Assembly (NCBI RefSeq): GCF_000512585.2
Contig: NC_089248.1
Span: forward strand, 1,550,001-1,614,000
From: Kwoniella bestiolae CBS 10118
Lineage: Eukaryota; Basidiomycota; Tremellomycetes; Tremellales; Cryptococcaceae
Direction: 5' to 3'
DNA: 64,000 nucleotides
Shown here: positions 33,714 to 46,136 of the stretch, piece by piece
How the letters are laid out: each line of letters starts with the position of its first letter
How positions within the stretch are numbered: the first letter of the stretch is position 1
Made by a program: the position numbers and the translations under genes
The notes under the pieces: model-generated
What the model was told of the DNA's origin: nothing
Seen by the model: only the letters and a program-made list of their open reading frames with translations
Database searches by the model: none

Positions 33714-36700
33714 ATGCTGAAGAGTCCTCTGCTCGAGAACTGGGAGTTCAGCCAGGTATCGTCCGAGCACTCACCGGATGTGCACGAATCATGGAACCCT
33801 TGCTCCATACCTACTTCAGTTCACGTCGAGCTGAAGAGATTGGGTAAGATACCTGATCCATACAAGGACTTGAACGAATGGAAAGTACAATGTATGTGAA
33901 TTTCCGAGAGTAGCGTACGATGATAAAGTCCCCCACTGATATGCAGGTCGATGTAGGGATACAAGAAGCAGATTGGGTGTTCAAAACCCAATTTGATGTT
34001 GACGAAGCTCAAGTAAACCAGAAACACGTGGATCTGCTCTTCGAAGGCTTGGATACGTATTGTACCATCACCCTTGTCAGTCCCCTCTCCAACAGATATG
34101 GGGCAGAGGAAAAGCGACACTGATACGTGAAATAGAATGGTAAAGAAATTGCAACAACCGATAACATGTTTTTATCCCATCGAATCGATGTCAAAGGCAT
34201 GATCAAAGCGAAAAGCAATCAGTTAGAGTTGCATTTCAAAAGTCCATGGCACGAAGCTAGTAAGGCTGAAGCTGAGAATGGTGGTCCCAAGCCTCTCTGT
34301 GGGTCCATGCATATACATATCAACGCAAATCAGCTGATGAGAATGCAGGGAACGGAGCGTCAAACAGGCTGTACTCTCGTAAAGCCCAATATGGATGGGG
34401 TGAGTATCATTGTCTTCGCTCATATCCAGAAACAACCAGAGTATTATGCTAATCCTGGTATTCATAGGCTGGGACTGGGTGAGTCTCTTCTCATCCCAAG
34501 TCTAACGCTTCAGCATAGTCCTCACCACTTTCGTCAGGGACCGGTAATGATGACCGTCGGACCATGGAAAGCGATCAATCTTGAAACATACGACATTCGA
34601 CTTGACGAGATCCGCATAGATGACTCCTTAACAGGAGAGGCATACGACCACGCCAAATTGGCAGCATCATTCACACTTTCCGATACTGATGCCGAAGCCC
34701 ATCAACTCGAAATCACCCTTAAGGACGCTTCTGGTCAAACTATCCGAACCGTCAGAGATCATCCAGTTTCTGAGAAGCTACGCTGGGATCTAGGGAAAGA
34801 TGTGAAAGCATGGTATCCCCGAGGATATGGTGATCAACCGTTGTATGACCTGGAAGTACAACTGAAAAACTCTGTGAGTCAAAGTTCTTGCTTAATAGTC
34901 TAGCAAGTGCCGACATGAAGACGCTTAGGGCGGCGACGTCCTTGACAGGATTACCAAGAGGGTGGCATTCCGATCTGCGAAAGTCATTCAAGAGCCCCTA
35001 GAAGGGCAAGAAGGAACAAGTTTCGTATTTGAGATCAACGGGATAAGGGTCTTCTGCGGTGGCAGTAATTGGATTCCTGCCGATTCTTTCTTGACGGAAA
35101 TCGAACCGGGAAGGTATCGAGCTTGGGTGGATCTGCTGGTGAGTCGCACACACTACATAGCTCTGAAAGCAGGCGAGGGGATGTCGAGAGCTGATTAATA
35201 GTCTTCGTATAGATAAGGGGTAATCAGAATATGCTTAGGGTATGGGGTGGAGGGGTATACGAGGCTGAGGAGCTGTATGAGTGGGTGTGACGATACCTTG
35301 ACATCGTGCTTTCGATGGCTGGTTTAGCTAATGAGGTGATGAATATCAACGTAGTGCATGTGACGAGAACGGGATATTGGTATGGCAAGATTTCATGTTC
35401 GGCTGTGGTCTGGTATGTCAACCTCGTTAACGCCCTGGACAAATACCTTGTACCCCATGATTCACCTTCAGCTAACCAAACATTTAGTATCCATCTTACC
35501 CCAAGCTCAACGAAAGTATCAAACTAGAAGCAGAACAAGCCGTCAGACGTCTACGAGATCATCCATCAGTAGTGATCTTCGCAGGGAACAACGAAGATTA
35601 TGCCCTGGCAGAATCGATCGGTGTGATGGATTACAAAGACAATTCGGGGGATTATATGAACTCCAAATTCCCAGCGTAAGCTAGACCTAGAGCCCTCACG
35701 CTCTACTTTCCTGCTGATCTGTTTTCTTATACAGTCGACACGTCTACGAGGTCCTCCTTCCAGAAGTGGTCGACCGCCTGTCAAACATCTTTTACCACCG
35801 CAGTAGTCCCTACGGCGGGAAGGACTCGTCAGATCAGACGGTCGGCGATATTCACCAGTGGAACGTATGGCACGGTACGCAGGAACCATGGTCCAATTGG
35901 GATAAGCTGGCTGGGAGGTTCGTCTCGTAAGTCAAAGACGAGTCTGACAGATCCAACATTTCGCTCGGTTCAATTAGGCTGACACATGTATTAGGGAGTT
36001 CGGAATGCAAGGTTATCCGAATATACGAACAGTGAAAGAATGGACCGATGACAAATCCCAATTATTCCCTCAATCGAGAATCTCAGTGAATCACAATAAA
36101 GCTGTAAGGTCTACTTGCCTCTGCTGCACACACGGCTTCTTAGGTATGATTATGTACTCACTGATCCATTGTCATCGCAAATAGGACGGCTTCGAACGTC
36201 GACTGGAATTATATCTCATGGAGAACTTCCGTCACTCCTTCGACATACCCTCATACATCTACTACACCCAGATCATGCAGTCTGAATGCCTCTCAGCTGC
36301 GTACAGACTATGGAGGAGGAGCTTCAAGGGAAGAGGTAGAGAGTATACGGCAGGTGCGTTGGTATGGCAGATAAATGACTGTTGGCCTTGTGTTTCTTGG
36401 GCTATTGCGGATTATTATTTGAGACCCAAGTGAGTGTGACGTTCAGACGCAAACTAGTCCGGATGTTCGAGGTGATGTTGATGCCCATCCTTCATGGGTG
36501 ACAGACCCACTTTCTTCACTATTGCGAGAGAGCTCAGGACGTACACTGTTGGAGTGAGTACCTCCTGTTCCATTCGTACGACGAGCGAAAAAAGCTTACC
36601 CAGCGCCTTCAATAGATTACCCGGAAAGACGTGAAGACACATCGAGACAGTTCCACCTCCGCTTTCTTCGAGATCAAAGAAGAGGTAAGTTCAATTTCCT

Positions 36701-37269
36701 TGATCAGCTTCAGTTTGTCATTTAAACATGTCGCTAACAATACAAAAACCCAGATGGAGCTATGGGCCTGCAACTCCTCCGTTAATCCAATCGACGTAGA
36801 AGTCGTACTCGAAACCTTCAACCTCAACACCTCCCAACGTGAACAGAAAACCTTCAACGCCCAACTCCAGCCCAACGCATCTACCGAAATATGGAGCGGT
36901 CCCGTCCCTTCACAACCTATCCGGACTGATCACTCCCAAATACCAGAACCAATTGTCATCCAAGCTCGTCTTTATCTCTCTTCTGCCCCAGACAAGGTAG
37001 AAGCAAGGTATTCGAGCTGGCCTGAACCGTATAAATACCTTACATTCCCTGAACCGGGTCTCAAGATCACGGTAAAGGGAGATGAGGTTGTTTTGACATG
37101 TGAGAAGCCTGTCAAAGGTCTTGTATTGGATGTGAAAGGGGGAGGGGATGAGGCGATATGGTCGGATCAGGCGCTGGATTTGTTCCCTGGGGATGAGCAG
37201 AAGGTAGAGGCTAAGGGACTGGGTGGGAGGGATGTTACATTCAGGTATCTTGGGGATGGGTCGGCGTGA
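33714..37269 (+). CDS. GH2 beta-mannosidase, predicted cytosolic
   Basis: About 15 exons encode about 850 residues starting MLKSPLLENWEFSQ. The N-terminal sugar-binding domain has DWVFKTQFDVDE and the mannosidase motif GWDWGPVMMTVGPWK. The barrel carries the acid/base in VVIFAGNNEDY and the nucleophile in SEFGMQGYPN, with WQDFMFGCG upstream. The C-terminus has the Ig-like domain (MELWACNSSVNPIDVEV). No signal peptide is seen, so it should release mannose from imported mannobiose or mannooligosaccharides. An 11-nt exon (34468-34478) encodes WDW of the GWDWGP motif. The first intron donor is unusual: the frame is kept with GTACAA after 33890 or so, while the better-looking GTATGT at about 33897 breaks frame. 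Ends GDGSA, stop at 37269. Confidence 0.9.
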
Positions 37270-37482
37270 TTCAGCATGTATCTAAGATTGGAATTAGTTG
37301 GATCAAATGTACAGTGCATGTCCACGACAAGATAGGTCGCGAAAATGATACAACCTTACATAGATTCTAGCTTTTGATCATTCCGTTATACCTTGATCCA
37401 TCATTTATGGTGATCATACAGTAAACAACGTCGCCCTGCTCTTCTCGTCAGCTTGTTGCTTTATTTAATGCCTTGGTGGAGC

Positions 37483-40400
37483 TCACCAATAATCATCATC
37501 GTTCATTCCTAGCGTCTCATCAGGCAATCCCATGAATTGTTGCTGAACACCACCACACCCGGCAGATGGTCAGCCTATAACTTTGCACGATAAAAACAGA
37601 ACCAGGTTGGAGGTAGGCGTACCAGCTGAGCCATAAAATCAGGTTGATCCCCACCACCCAACATCGCCTCAGTTCCAGTTCCAGTTCCAGTCGTACCGCC
37701 CATCGGATCTCTCATAGGTGAACCAGCTTTCGATTCCATCCCTATCGCTCTCAATGTCCTTTGTACGAACCTTGCTACGTACGCGGGAGCAGTATTATGC
37801 TCTGTTCCTGAGGCTTTGGTGTATGCCGCCAAGATACGTTGGAGCAGGGTGATGATGAGTAGTTTCTGGGTTATACTTGACAAATGGAATATCTAAATCG
37901 TAACATTAGCAAGACCAATTAAGTGGTTCGTGGAAGTCCGAACAGTGATGGGATGTCGAATGCAACGAGACGGACCTTCCTCAGCAACACAGTCAAAGAC
38001 GAGGCCATAACGGAGCTCGTGTCCTGCATGATCTCGAGATCCCCATTATCCGCCACAGCATCAATCTCATCTGTGATTCTAGACGCATAGGACAAGCACG
38101 CATCAATCCTAATAGGGTCGTTGGGTGAAGCCTCGAGGTGATGTCGTTTGAGAGTGAGCATGAAATCGAGTGTGGCCCAGAGTCCGACATGTTCTTTCTC
38201 GTATTCGAATCCAGGGGGAGGAGCTGATGAATGACCAGAGTCAATCACATGAATCCATCCGCCTTCAGTCCAAATCATTGGCCCCATAGCCAGAGATCTA
38301 AGATGGCCATGGAACCCATGATTGAAGATGACTTACCATCCTTCCTCCAGTATCTGCTCAACAGAGCTTCACATTGAGCATGCACACTCTCCAGGGCGGC
38401 GTCGTTGTATGCCAGAGACTGGAATGAGGAATCGCATATCGCTCGCCACTGGTCTTTCAGTTTGCACAGTCTGATCAAACAGGCGGCATCAGTCTTCCTG
38501 TCAAGTAGATATTCAACTGTAAAAATGTCTTGAGCTTACTCTATAGATGAGGCTAAATGCACATCCACCGATGGACCGAGATATGTGTGTTCTCTTGCCC
38601 AGTTGCCAGCCTAGAAGGAATGCATTGTTAGGATGACAGCGATGCATGAGAGAGTTCCGCAAGGAAGCAGGGCTCACATCCATCATGTGGCTGGGTTGAA
38701 TGGCAAAGGGAAGACCGTATGTCTGAGCCAGCCTGGATTGGATCACTGTCAATACAGGCACAAATCACTCGAATGACCAGCACACTCACGATCGGTCGAA
38801 GCCTTTCCATCGCTTATGCGTTAGCCAGGACGATCTTCCCTCTGCACAGTTTATGGCTACTCACAGAACAGACCTATCCAAGATACACAGTAAGCAATAC
38901 AGATAGGTCAACATGAAAGCCACGACTCACACATCCAAGTCCTTTCAGAGTTCTACCACCCCCGGTGATCCCTATTAACTACATCCTTATATGTGCCCAT
39001 CCGATGACATCACTCACCAGGATCTTCCGAGCCAGAACCTCATCATCCGGTAGCACCTGATTCCTCGGTACGTGCCAATACAGCTGATACCCCATTCTGA
39101 TCGCTATCCCGATTTTCCTCCATGACGATGTGTCAGCGGGCAACTTCCAGTACATCAGGATCATTATTGTCTGAGCCACCCCGACATCGGCTGTACCATT
39201 GTTAATTGCTCGGCTTAATAGAGTCTGGGTATGCGATACGAGAGTGGAATGAAGGTCGGGTCGGGCGAATTTGCTAGATGCGGAGAGGACGGCGGAGAAT
39301 AGGATGGTAGATGTTGAGCGGAGGTAGGAGAGGGTATGCACTGGAGTGGTGTAAGCGGATTATAGTGGGTGGTAATAGGAGTGAACAAGACCGGAGGCAG
39401 AGCAAGGACAAAGTGCAACGGGGAATAGTATGCAAAGGATCGAGGTACGAGGGGAGTATCTCACTCACACTTGGCATCTAAGACCGCTACCAGATGATTG
39501 AGCCGATCATGAAATCTGCTCATTGTCAGCCCGTTCGTCGAATCACCGACGCGCTCACAGTTGTACCAAAGCCAGTGCTTCGCTCTCCGACAGAATCATC
39601 AAATTCACTACGCATCCGACATTAGTATTCTGCACTGCATATCACTTTAAATAATACTCACCAGGATCATCCCTCGCCTCACCCTGAGACACCTCTTCAC
39701 TTTCCAATCTAGTATTCTTCGAGGTATAATTCAGAAAGAACGGCGAACTGGGTCCCTGAAGTTGGATCGGCCTATCGGCTGGATCGAGGTATTCTGATAA
39801 ATCCAAATTGCGATTGGTACCGCTTGCTTCTGCTGCTTCGGACGATCTGGGTGAAGGTTGGACCGGTGGGTAGGCACCTGTGCTGAAGCGTCTATTATCA
39901 GGACTGAGTGAGGGGTTATGCTGTTGTTGTTGCTGTTGAGCATGGTTTTGGGTTGATGAGAATTGAGGGATCGGCGGAGGGGGGATGCTGTAGCCCATAC
40001 TCATATTTAATGTACTGGGTAGCTGGACCTGACGGAAAGTTGAGGATGATGATCCTGGACCCATTGGGTTAGGTGGAGTGATAGTGTTGTCTAGATTACC
40101 ATTACTGCTGCTTTTCCTACGAGGTCGACCTCTGGGTTTGTTGATTAGTGGTGGGGTACATGCGAGACCGTAACGCACTATATAGGTGGAAGTCAGCATT
40201 CACGTTGAAATGTCTTGTGAATAATTGGTCTGTGCTCACAACATCGCATACATGCGTGATCTAGTCCCTCGTTGCGTAGACATCTGACCTGTGAACAAAC
40301 AAGCCTTCAGTGGATGATCTTTGAGTTGCATGGACCCTTCCTTGAGCATCATTTACCTTATTGAACCTGCATGCAGCACAGCTGTATCGCAGAGCAGAAA

Positions 40401-40519
40401 TCAGCCGAGTCGATTGCATAAGTGCAAGAAGACTCTACTCACGCCAGCTTGGACCGTGTTGAGCCGACTCCGGATTTGTCTGTAGATGTTGAAGCTGAGG
40501 CTGACGGTGGGAGATCCAT
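37483..40519 (-). CDS. Zn2Cys6 fungal-specific transcription factor, next to the glycosidase genes
   Basis: The start is MDLPPSASASTSTDKSGV (40519). The binuclear zinc cluster is spread over short exons: CAACRFNK, VRCLRNEGLDHACMRC and VRYGLACTPP, six cysteines in the Zn2Cys6 arrangement. It is followed by an AT-hook-like basic run (KPRGRPRRKSS), a Pro/Ser/Gln-rich linker with a run of six glutamines, and the fungal-specific regulatory domain (about 39480-37900). The C-terminus, after the last intron, ends LPDETLGMNDDDYW, an acidic tail that could activate transcription. It binds DNA in the nucleus as a dimer. Its place beside the permease, GH1 and GH2 genes suggests it controls them, but this is inference from position. 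Confidence 0.88.
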
Positions 40520-41171
40520 TGCAGACGTTACAACATCTAATTTTAGGATGAGACATACTGATGTGGTCTTGTAAGTCCACGCATGAGGTGCTATCGCAGG
40601 TGATAAAGTCCCCAGGGTTGATTGTTGACTGGAGTCCACTTGCATGCTTATGCTTATTCTCATTGGAACAATATTAACACCTCAACGGTCCGATGGGGGC
40701 CCGAATGGAGACGGAGAAGGAAGACATCTCCGAAGACATCTCCTCGTGATAGGCACGAGACCTGTTCTCATCATCAGCATCCAACTCCTCAATACCCACA
40801 TGCGGTGTTGTACACACACGCACCATTGCAGAATGTTATAGGCACATCGATGATGCTAGCGGCCAGCGCTCTTGGCGCTCACCTTCATTGGCGAGATTCA
40901 CAATAATTCTGTGCAACAAGCCGATCAAGAAGGATCTAGGGATGATGTTTTAGTCCGTTATCAGCTCCGATTATACGTCATCCCGGCTCGGTGATCTCGG
41001 TGATTCCGATAGTAGACCTTTTAGGCTTCTATCTTGGCATCAAAGAGTAATCTTCATGCTTCTCAATGCGATGAACCATCCCCAGAAGACTCAAGGTATA
41101 TAAGCCGTAGCATGCATTGATCAAGAGTACACAATGACTCCATCACACTCACCACACATCATCTGGTCACA
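40520..41171. other. Divergent intergenic region
   Basis: This is shared by the Zn2Cys6 gene (minus) and the secreted hydrolase (plus). TATATAA at 41097-41103 is a plausible core promoter for the plus-strand gene. Open frames at 40622-40906 have no support. Confidence 0.45.
41097..41103 (+). promoter_or_regulatory. TATA box of the secreted beta-lactamase-fold hydrolase
   Basis: TATATAA lies 69-75 bp upstream of the ATG at 41172. Confidence 0.5.
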
Positions 41172-43354
41172 ATGTTACCCCTTCATTTACTAACAGTCGC
41201 TACCCTGTTCATCTCTCGAGTACATTCACTACCCCATATCTCAACCCGTCAAGATACTCCCTCACCCAACGCTACAGCCGGTTCAGCCAACATTGTTGAT
41301 CAAACTATAGTAAACAAACTCGATGATATTCGATCCAGATGGGGAATCAAGGGTATCAACGTAGTTTTGGTAGCTTCACCTGAATATATGGGTCATAAGA
41401 CCGGTACCAACACTACGGAGTGGGCTACACAAAGTATAGCTTTGGGCCAAGCTAATAGATTTGGCGATGAATTCACCGATGAGGTGAGTGATTTATGTTC
41501 TCATCTCGTTCTTGGTCTTTACGACCGAAAGCTGAGCTGATCCTGCCGTCCCTCAGACCCTCTACGCTCTCGGTTCAAACTCGAAACACTTTGCTGCTGT
41601 TGCTGTAGCCCTTCTGATCGAGAACGGTACAGTCCTACCAAACGGCGAACCGTTAACATACACCACAAAGGTCAAAGATATCTTGCCTGAGTTTGGGTTG
41701 CTAGATGAGTATGCTGGACAGAACGCTGAATTAGTTGATCTTTTGTGTGAGTGGCATATCTCTGTTTCTGAACTGTTGGAGTCATGCTGATATCAACTTT
41801 AGCCATGCGTTCGGGATTACCAAGGCATGATCATTTGATGGGGTGAGTGGGGTTGACAAGGACGGACCAGACGAGGATGAGTCATTGATGCGATGCTACT
41901 GTCCAGCCTTGACGTCGAAGAGGTCGTCTCCCGAATGAAATATCTTCGACCCTCCACTCCATTCAGACACGACGGCCAATATCAAAGTCTCCACTACATC
42001 GTCATGGATCAAGTCGTCTCCACTCTGACGGGCACATCATTTGTTGACTTCGTCCAAACTCACATGTTCGATCCTCTCGGAATGACCAATACATACCACA
42101 ATCATACTCAAGCTGTGGAGTCTGGACTGTCGGTCGCAGATGGATGGGTCCACGAAGATATCGATCTGGAAGGTTGCTTGGCTGCTTCGCAGGAGTTCAT
42201 CAAGCAAGGTGGGAACGCAAGTTTGATACCTTGTGCTGGAAACGTTAAGAGTATAGGTTGGTGGGATAGGACCGATGGAGTTAGGATCGGTACTACTGGG
42301 AGTGCTATCACCAATAGTCAGGATATGGTAAGCTACCTTGTGCATTCATCATGCTCTGCGCTGTGGGACAATGTCCCATGCACTCCTTACCATGCTGATA
42401 TTGAGTTATAACTGGGAATAGTTCAAATGGCTCAAAGAAGAACTCTCACCCTCAATCCTTCCACCAACCATCATCCCAGCAACAGTGACCAGCCAAACAA
42501 TCCTCACCAAGAAGCCCGTCATCCCAGGAATAACAAGTTCTTACACCTACGGCCTCGGCCAGTTCATGTACACCTACCGAGGCTACGCTATCAACGGACA
42601 CGACGGGTCCGTATGGGGTCAACTAAGCCACAATACTCGTGTTCCCGATGTTGGCGTAGGGTTCGTGGTCATCGTCAATGATCAGGCGTACGGTGATCTC
42701 ATGTGCAGTATGGTGGAGCATATCTTGTTGGATGCGATTCTAGGATTAGCAGAGATCAATTGGGAGTTGGACACTTTTACGGGGCTTGCTGGTGATGTAT
42801 CAACAGAGTCTACCGATTCATCCACTTCGCAAAACTCCGCTTCCCCCGCCACCTCCTCTGATAACTCCACTTCCGCATCCGCAAGCGAGACCGCTCCTTC
42901 ACCCCGACCACCACTAGGCGCTGAGTCCATCGTGGGAAAATATACCGACGAAGCATACGGTACATTCGACATCCAACCCTTATCGAACCTCCAAGATCCC
43001 GAAATTATCCTGGCGTTCAACAAAACATTCACCCTTCTAGATCTTCCGCTAGGGAACAACACATACTACTACGAGAACACCGACTCATCCTCATTCATCA
43101 CGCACTACATATTCACCCCATTCGACGGACCGATATTCAACGTGACTGCTTCCTACGTCGCTCCGCTGTATCCTGATGGAAGCGAGACGAAGAACGGTTC
43201 TACGGTGATCTCTTACGGTCCTGGTAGTGCGGTGTTCAAGGATGATGGAGTGGGGCTCTTTGGGATTTGGCAAGCTGGGAGTGGTGTACCTGCGAGAGAA
43301 GTTGTAGAGGTTGATGTGGAGAATCAAGCCGAGGTGTGGCTGAGGAAAGTGTAG
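41172..43354 (+). CDS. Secreted serine beta-lactamase-fold hydrolase
   Basis: The N-terminus MLPLHLLTVATLFISRVHS is a clear signal peptide. About five exons give about 590 residues. The serine-nucleophile motif SxxK is SNSK in ALGSNSKHFAAVAVALL; the second-motif tyrosine is probably in RHDGQYQSLHYIV; and GHDGSVWG supplies the HxG-like third motif. A second domain begins near IVGKYTDEAYGTFDI, after a Ser/Thr-rich linker (STSQNSASPATSSDNSTS), and resembles the lipocalin-like C-terminal domain of such hydrolases. Several N-x-S/T sites fit secretion. Fungal members are esterases or peptidases of mostly unknown substrate rather than antibiotic-resistance enzymes. Confidence 0.87.
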
Positions 43355-43562
43355 ATGGTAATGTAGAATACACCAGAAAGTAGGATTTTTGTCATTATCA
43401 TTACGATCTTCTCGATATATAATAATCCATTCTATCAACTCTTCCAAAACTATAATGCATATGACATATCTCAGACTACAAAGCTCTCTCTCCGTTGGCA
43501 ACAAAGGGTACAAGAGCGGAGCCAATCTGATCTGGTACCTCGTACAGCCAACGAGGAAAAGA

Positions 43563-45453
43563 TCAGTTCCAATACTTGATCCTGATCCCCGCCACTTCAG
43601 CTTCCAGCTCATCCCTCTCCTGACCCTCTTTACCCTTCCCAGCATCAGTGATATCATAGACATTCTTGAAGATATGCTTCTGTCGCTCCCTCACCCAAGC
43701 TGCATCAACCCGGTCAGCATCTCCTACCTCTGGACGATCACCCGATCGATGTTTCAGTGAGGCATGACTCACTACCAACAGTCAAAGGATCTTTCCTCTC
43801 TTCTAAAGTCTCATACACCCCCTCACGCTTCAAAAGCGGACTGTCTTTGACCACTTCAACAAGCACGTCGTTATTTGGTCTGATGAAGAATAGTACACCC
43901 AGTCGATCGAGGTGACGTTGATCGGGAGGTGGGACGGAGACTCGGTGGATGGAGGACTTGAAGTATCTTCCGGAGAGTAGAGAGAGTGTATCGGCCTGTG
44001 CATCAAATATCAACAAAATCTCTCCTAGCTCGGAAGATGGAAGATGATAGCTGGATCACGAGGACAACATAGACTTACAATATTGACGGTAATCTACAGC
44101 ATGTCAGAATCAGGAGGATCTTAGCGCAAGAATATCTTTTCAGCTAGCCAGTCGAGGATGTCTGTACTTACAGTCCCAGGAACAGGCTTCACCCATCTAT
44201 ATTTCCCATCGTTATTGAGAACCTGCAGACCTGCAACAGGTTGTCGGAACAGTAAAGTTATGGATCCGAGATCCGTATGCCCAGCTGTAATGGTTATAAT
44301 ACAGCTCGATATCAATATTCATGTCCTGCTTCCTTCCATGAACGGCGACACAGGAAGTATGAAAAATCAAGCCACACTCACTAGAATACAATTCTTGAGC
44401 ATCCCGATTCACATCCTCATCTCTAGCCGTATACAGCATATACCGAAGATCTACAATAATCCACCAGAGATGATCAGTATCTCTCGTGTACCTTTTGATC
44501 TCAGGTTCAAGCACTTACGATCTTCACCCCTCGTCTCGTAATCATGTCGTTTAACAAAGTACTGCTCATCCTCCAGTTCCAACACCAACGCAAAGATCAC
44601 CAGAAGCCTTTCAATCACATTATGATGTACGGTCTTGGCGAACCTCTCTATCGTATCCCAATTCTGTTGTACGGGTGGAGGATGAGCCACTTTCCCTGGG
44701 AAGTGCGAGGTGAACTTTGGTATGTTATCTGCGAGATGACATAATTTTAGCCGATCCGTATGATGCTTCCTTCGCCACAATGACAACTCACAACTTTGGA
44801 TATTATGTTTCGGATCGTATACATCTACATCGGGTCTGAGTGGAAGACCAATCAAGCACGGTTAGTCAGTATAGTAAATTAGTCGAGAACGCCTGGGCTG
44901 GAACCACTCACTCATACACCGCTGGACCTGTATACCCATTATAAGAGAACGATTTGGTGTCTGCCCCGTACTTCTTCTTCTCGCCTAATCAGATGTTCAT
45001 CTGTACATCAGATAGAGCTGATTGGTGAATGTATATTCGCACGTACTCAGCGGTAGATCGAATATCTTCTTGCCAATCGAAAATTGATAATCCACTTCTT
45101 CTTGAGTCAGACCAAAGTTGGAAACGTAGAAGAAACTGATGGACTCAAATTGATTCGCGTCAGATCACCATAAATATCCTTTGAAATACTGAACGTCACT
45201 CACCCAACGTTGTGAACAGCGTATTTCAACTGTTTCGCTAATGCTTTCTTACCTCCCGGCTGATCGAAAGTTGACAAATCAAGATTGACAAGTTCAGCCC
45301 AATCGACTATGTTCCACGCGCTTCCACATCAGCATTTCAACATGACATGAGGCAGTGAGAGTAATCTGCAACGATTTATCGTGCCGACTTACGCTTCTCA
45401 GTCGTCTCGGGAGTGGTCGAGTAAGGCTCGTAAAGCTTCTTGAGACCTGCCAT
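43563..45453 (-). CDS. 2-oxoglutarate/Fe(II)-dependent dioxygenase (isopenicillin N synthase-like)
   Basis: The protein starts MAGLKKLYEPYSTTPETTEK (45453) and ends GIRIKYWN (43563), about 360 residues over about nine exons. The N-terminal DIOX_N region includes LKYAVHNVGFFYVSNFG. The iron-binding facial triad is H and D in GHTDLGSITLLF and the distal H in YFKSSIHRVSVPP; the oxoglutarate arginine lies in RLGVLFFIRP. Such enzymes hydroxylate, desaturate or ring-close small molecules in the cytosol. The gene is divergent from a Dal5-like permease, so uptake and oxidation of the same small compound is possible, but the substrate cannot be named. No secondary-metabolite core enzyme is nearby. Confidence 0.88.
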
Positions 45454-46136
45454 TGTGTGCGCTGGAATGATTTTTTGTTTACCTACTGAAGAAGATTCAA
45501 GGCTTGCGGTCATTTAATATAGCTACAGTGTAAAAAAACAATTCTTAGCCCTGTCAATGCTAGTGCTTGTATATTTTCTTTCGCCATGTCACGCGCACTG
45601 CAGTCTCTTGCGACCATGCTGTTCCGAAACTCTTATCTCTAGATGACACCTGATCATGGCGTGATACTGTACCATCGCCAATCGGGAAAAGCATCTCCGA
45701 AGTACGGACCAACGGGTTAGACCGGTCAGATGGCGACATAGTGTATCATGCATAACAATCAACTCCGAGCATTGTCCGGTGGATCGTACTCTCAATGCGT
45801 GGCGCCAAGAGGAATTCGACACACTATTTTTAGGCTACCAATTATTCCACGAGTATCAAGGGTCACAATGGATCGATTTGCTATCATTATATTTGGATGT
45901 CGTGATGAGCTCAACAGGTGATCACGACATGAGAGCAGCGGATGGCGAAACGTTGGCAAAAATATCATTCGAGAATGAAAAATCTAGTTGGATCGTCCTT
46001 GTGAATATCATACACGACTATATATGCCGAAGGTGAATGAAACTGCAGTCCGGACGCATGAAGCTTGACTAGAACCAACCACTAACATTGTGGCTCTAGG
46101 TCTGTCCATTTCAGCTCACAAGATCACCTCATCACG
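45454..46136. other. Divergent promoter of dioxygenase and Dal5-like permease
   Basis: This 683-bp region has no recognised gene. It contains TACGGACCAACGG near 45704 and an AT-rich tract at 45520-45560 close to the dioxygenase start. An open frame at 45779-46036 has no family match. Confidence 0.4.
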
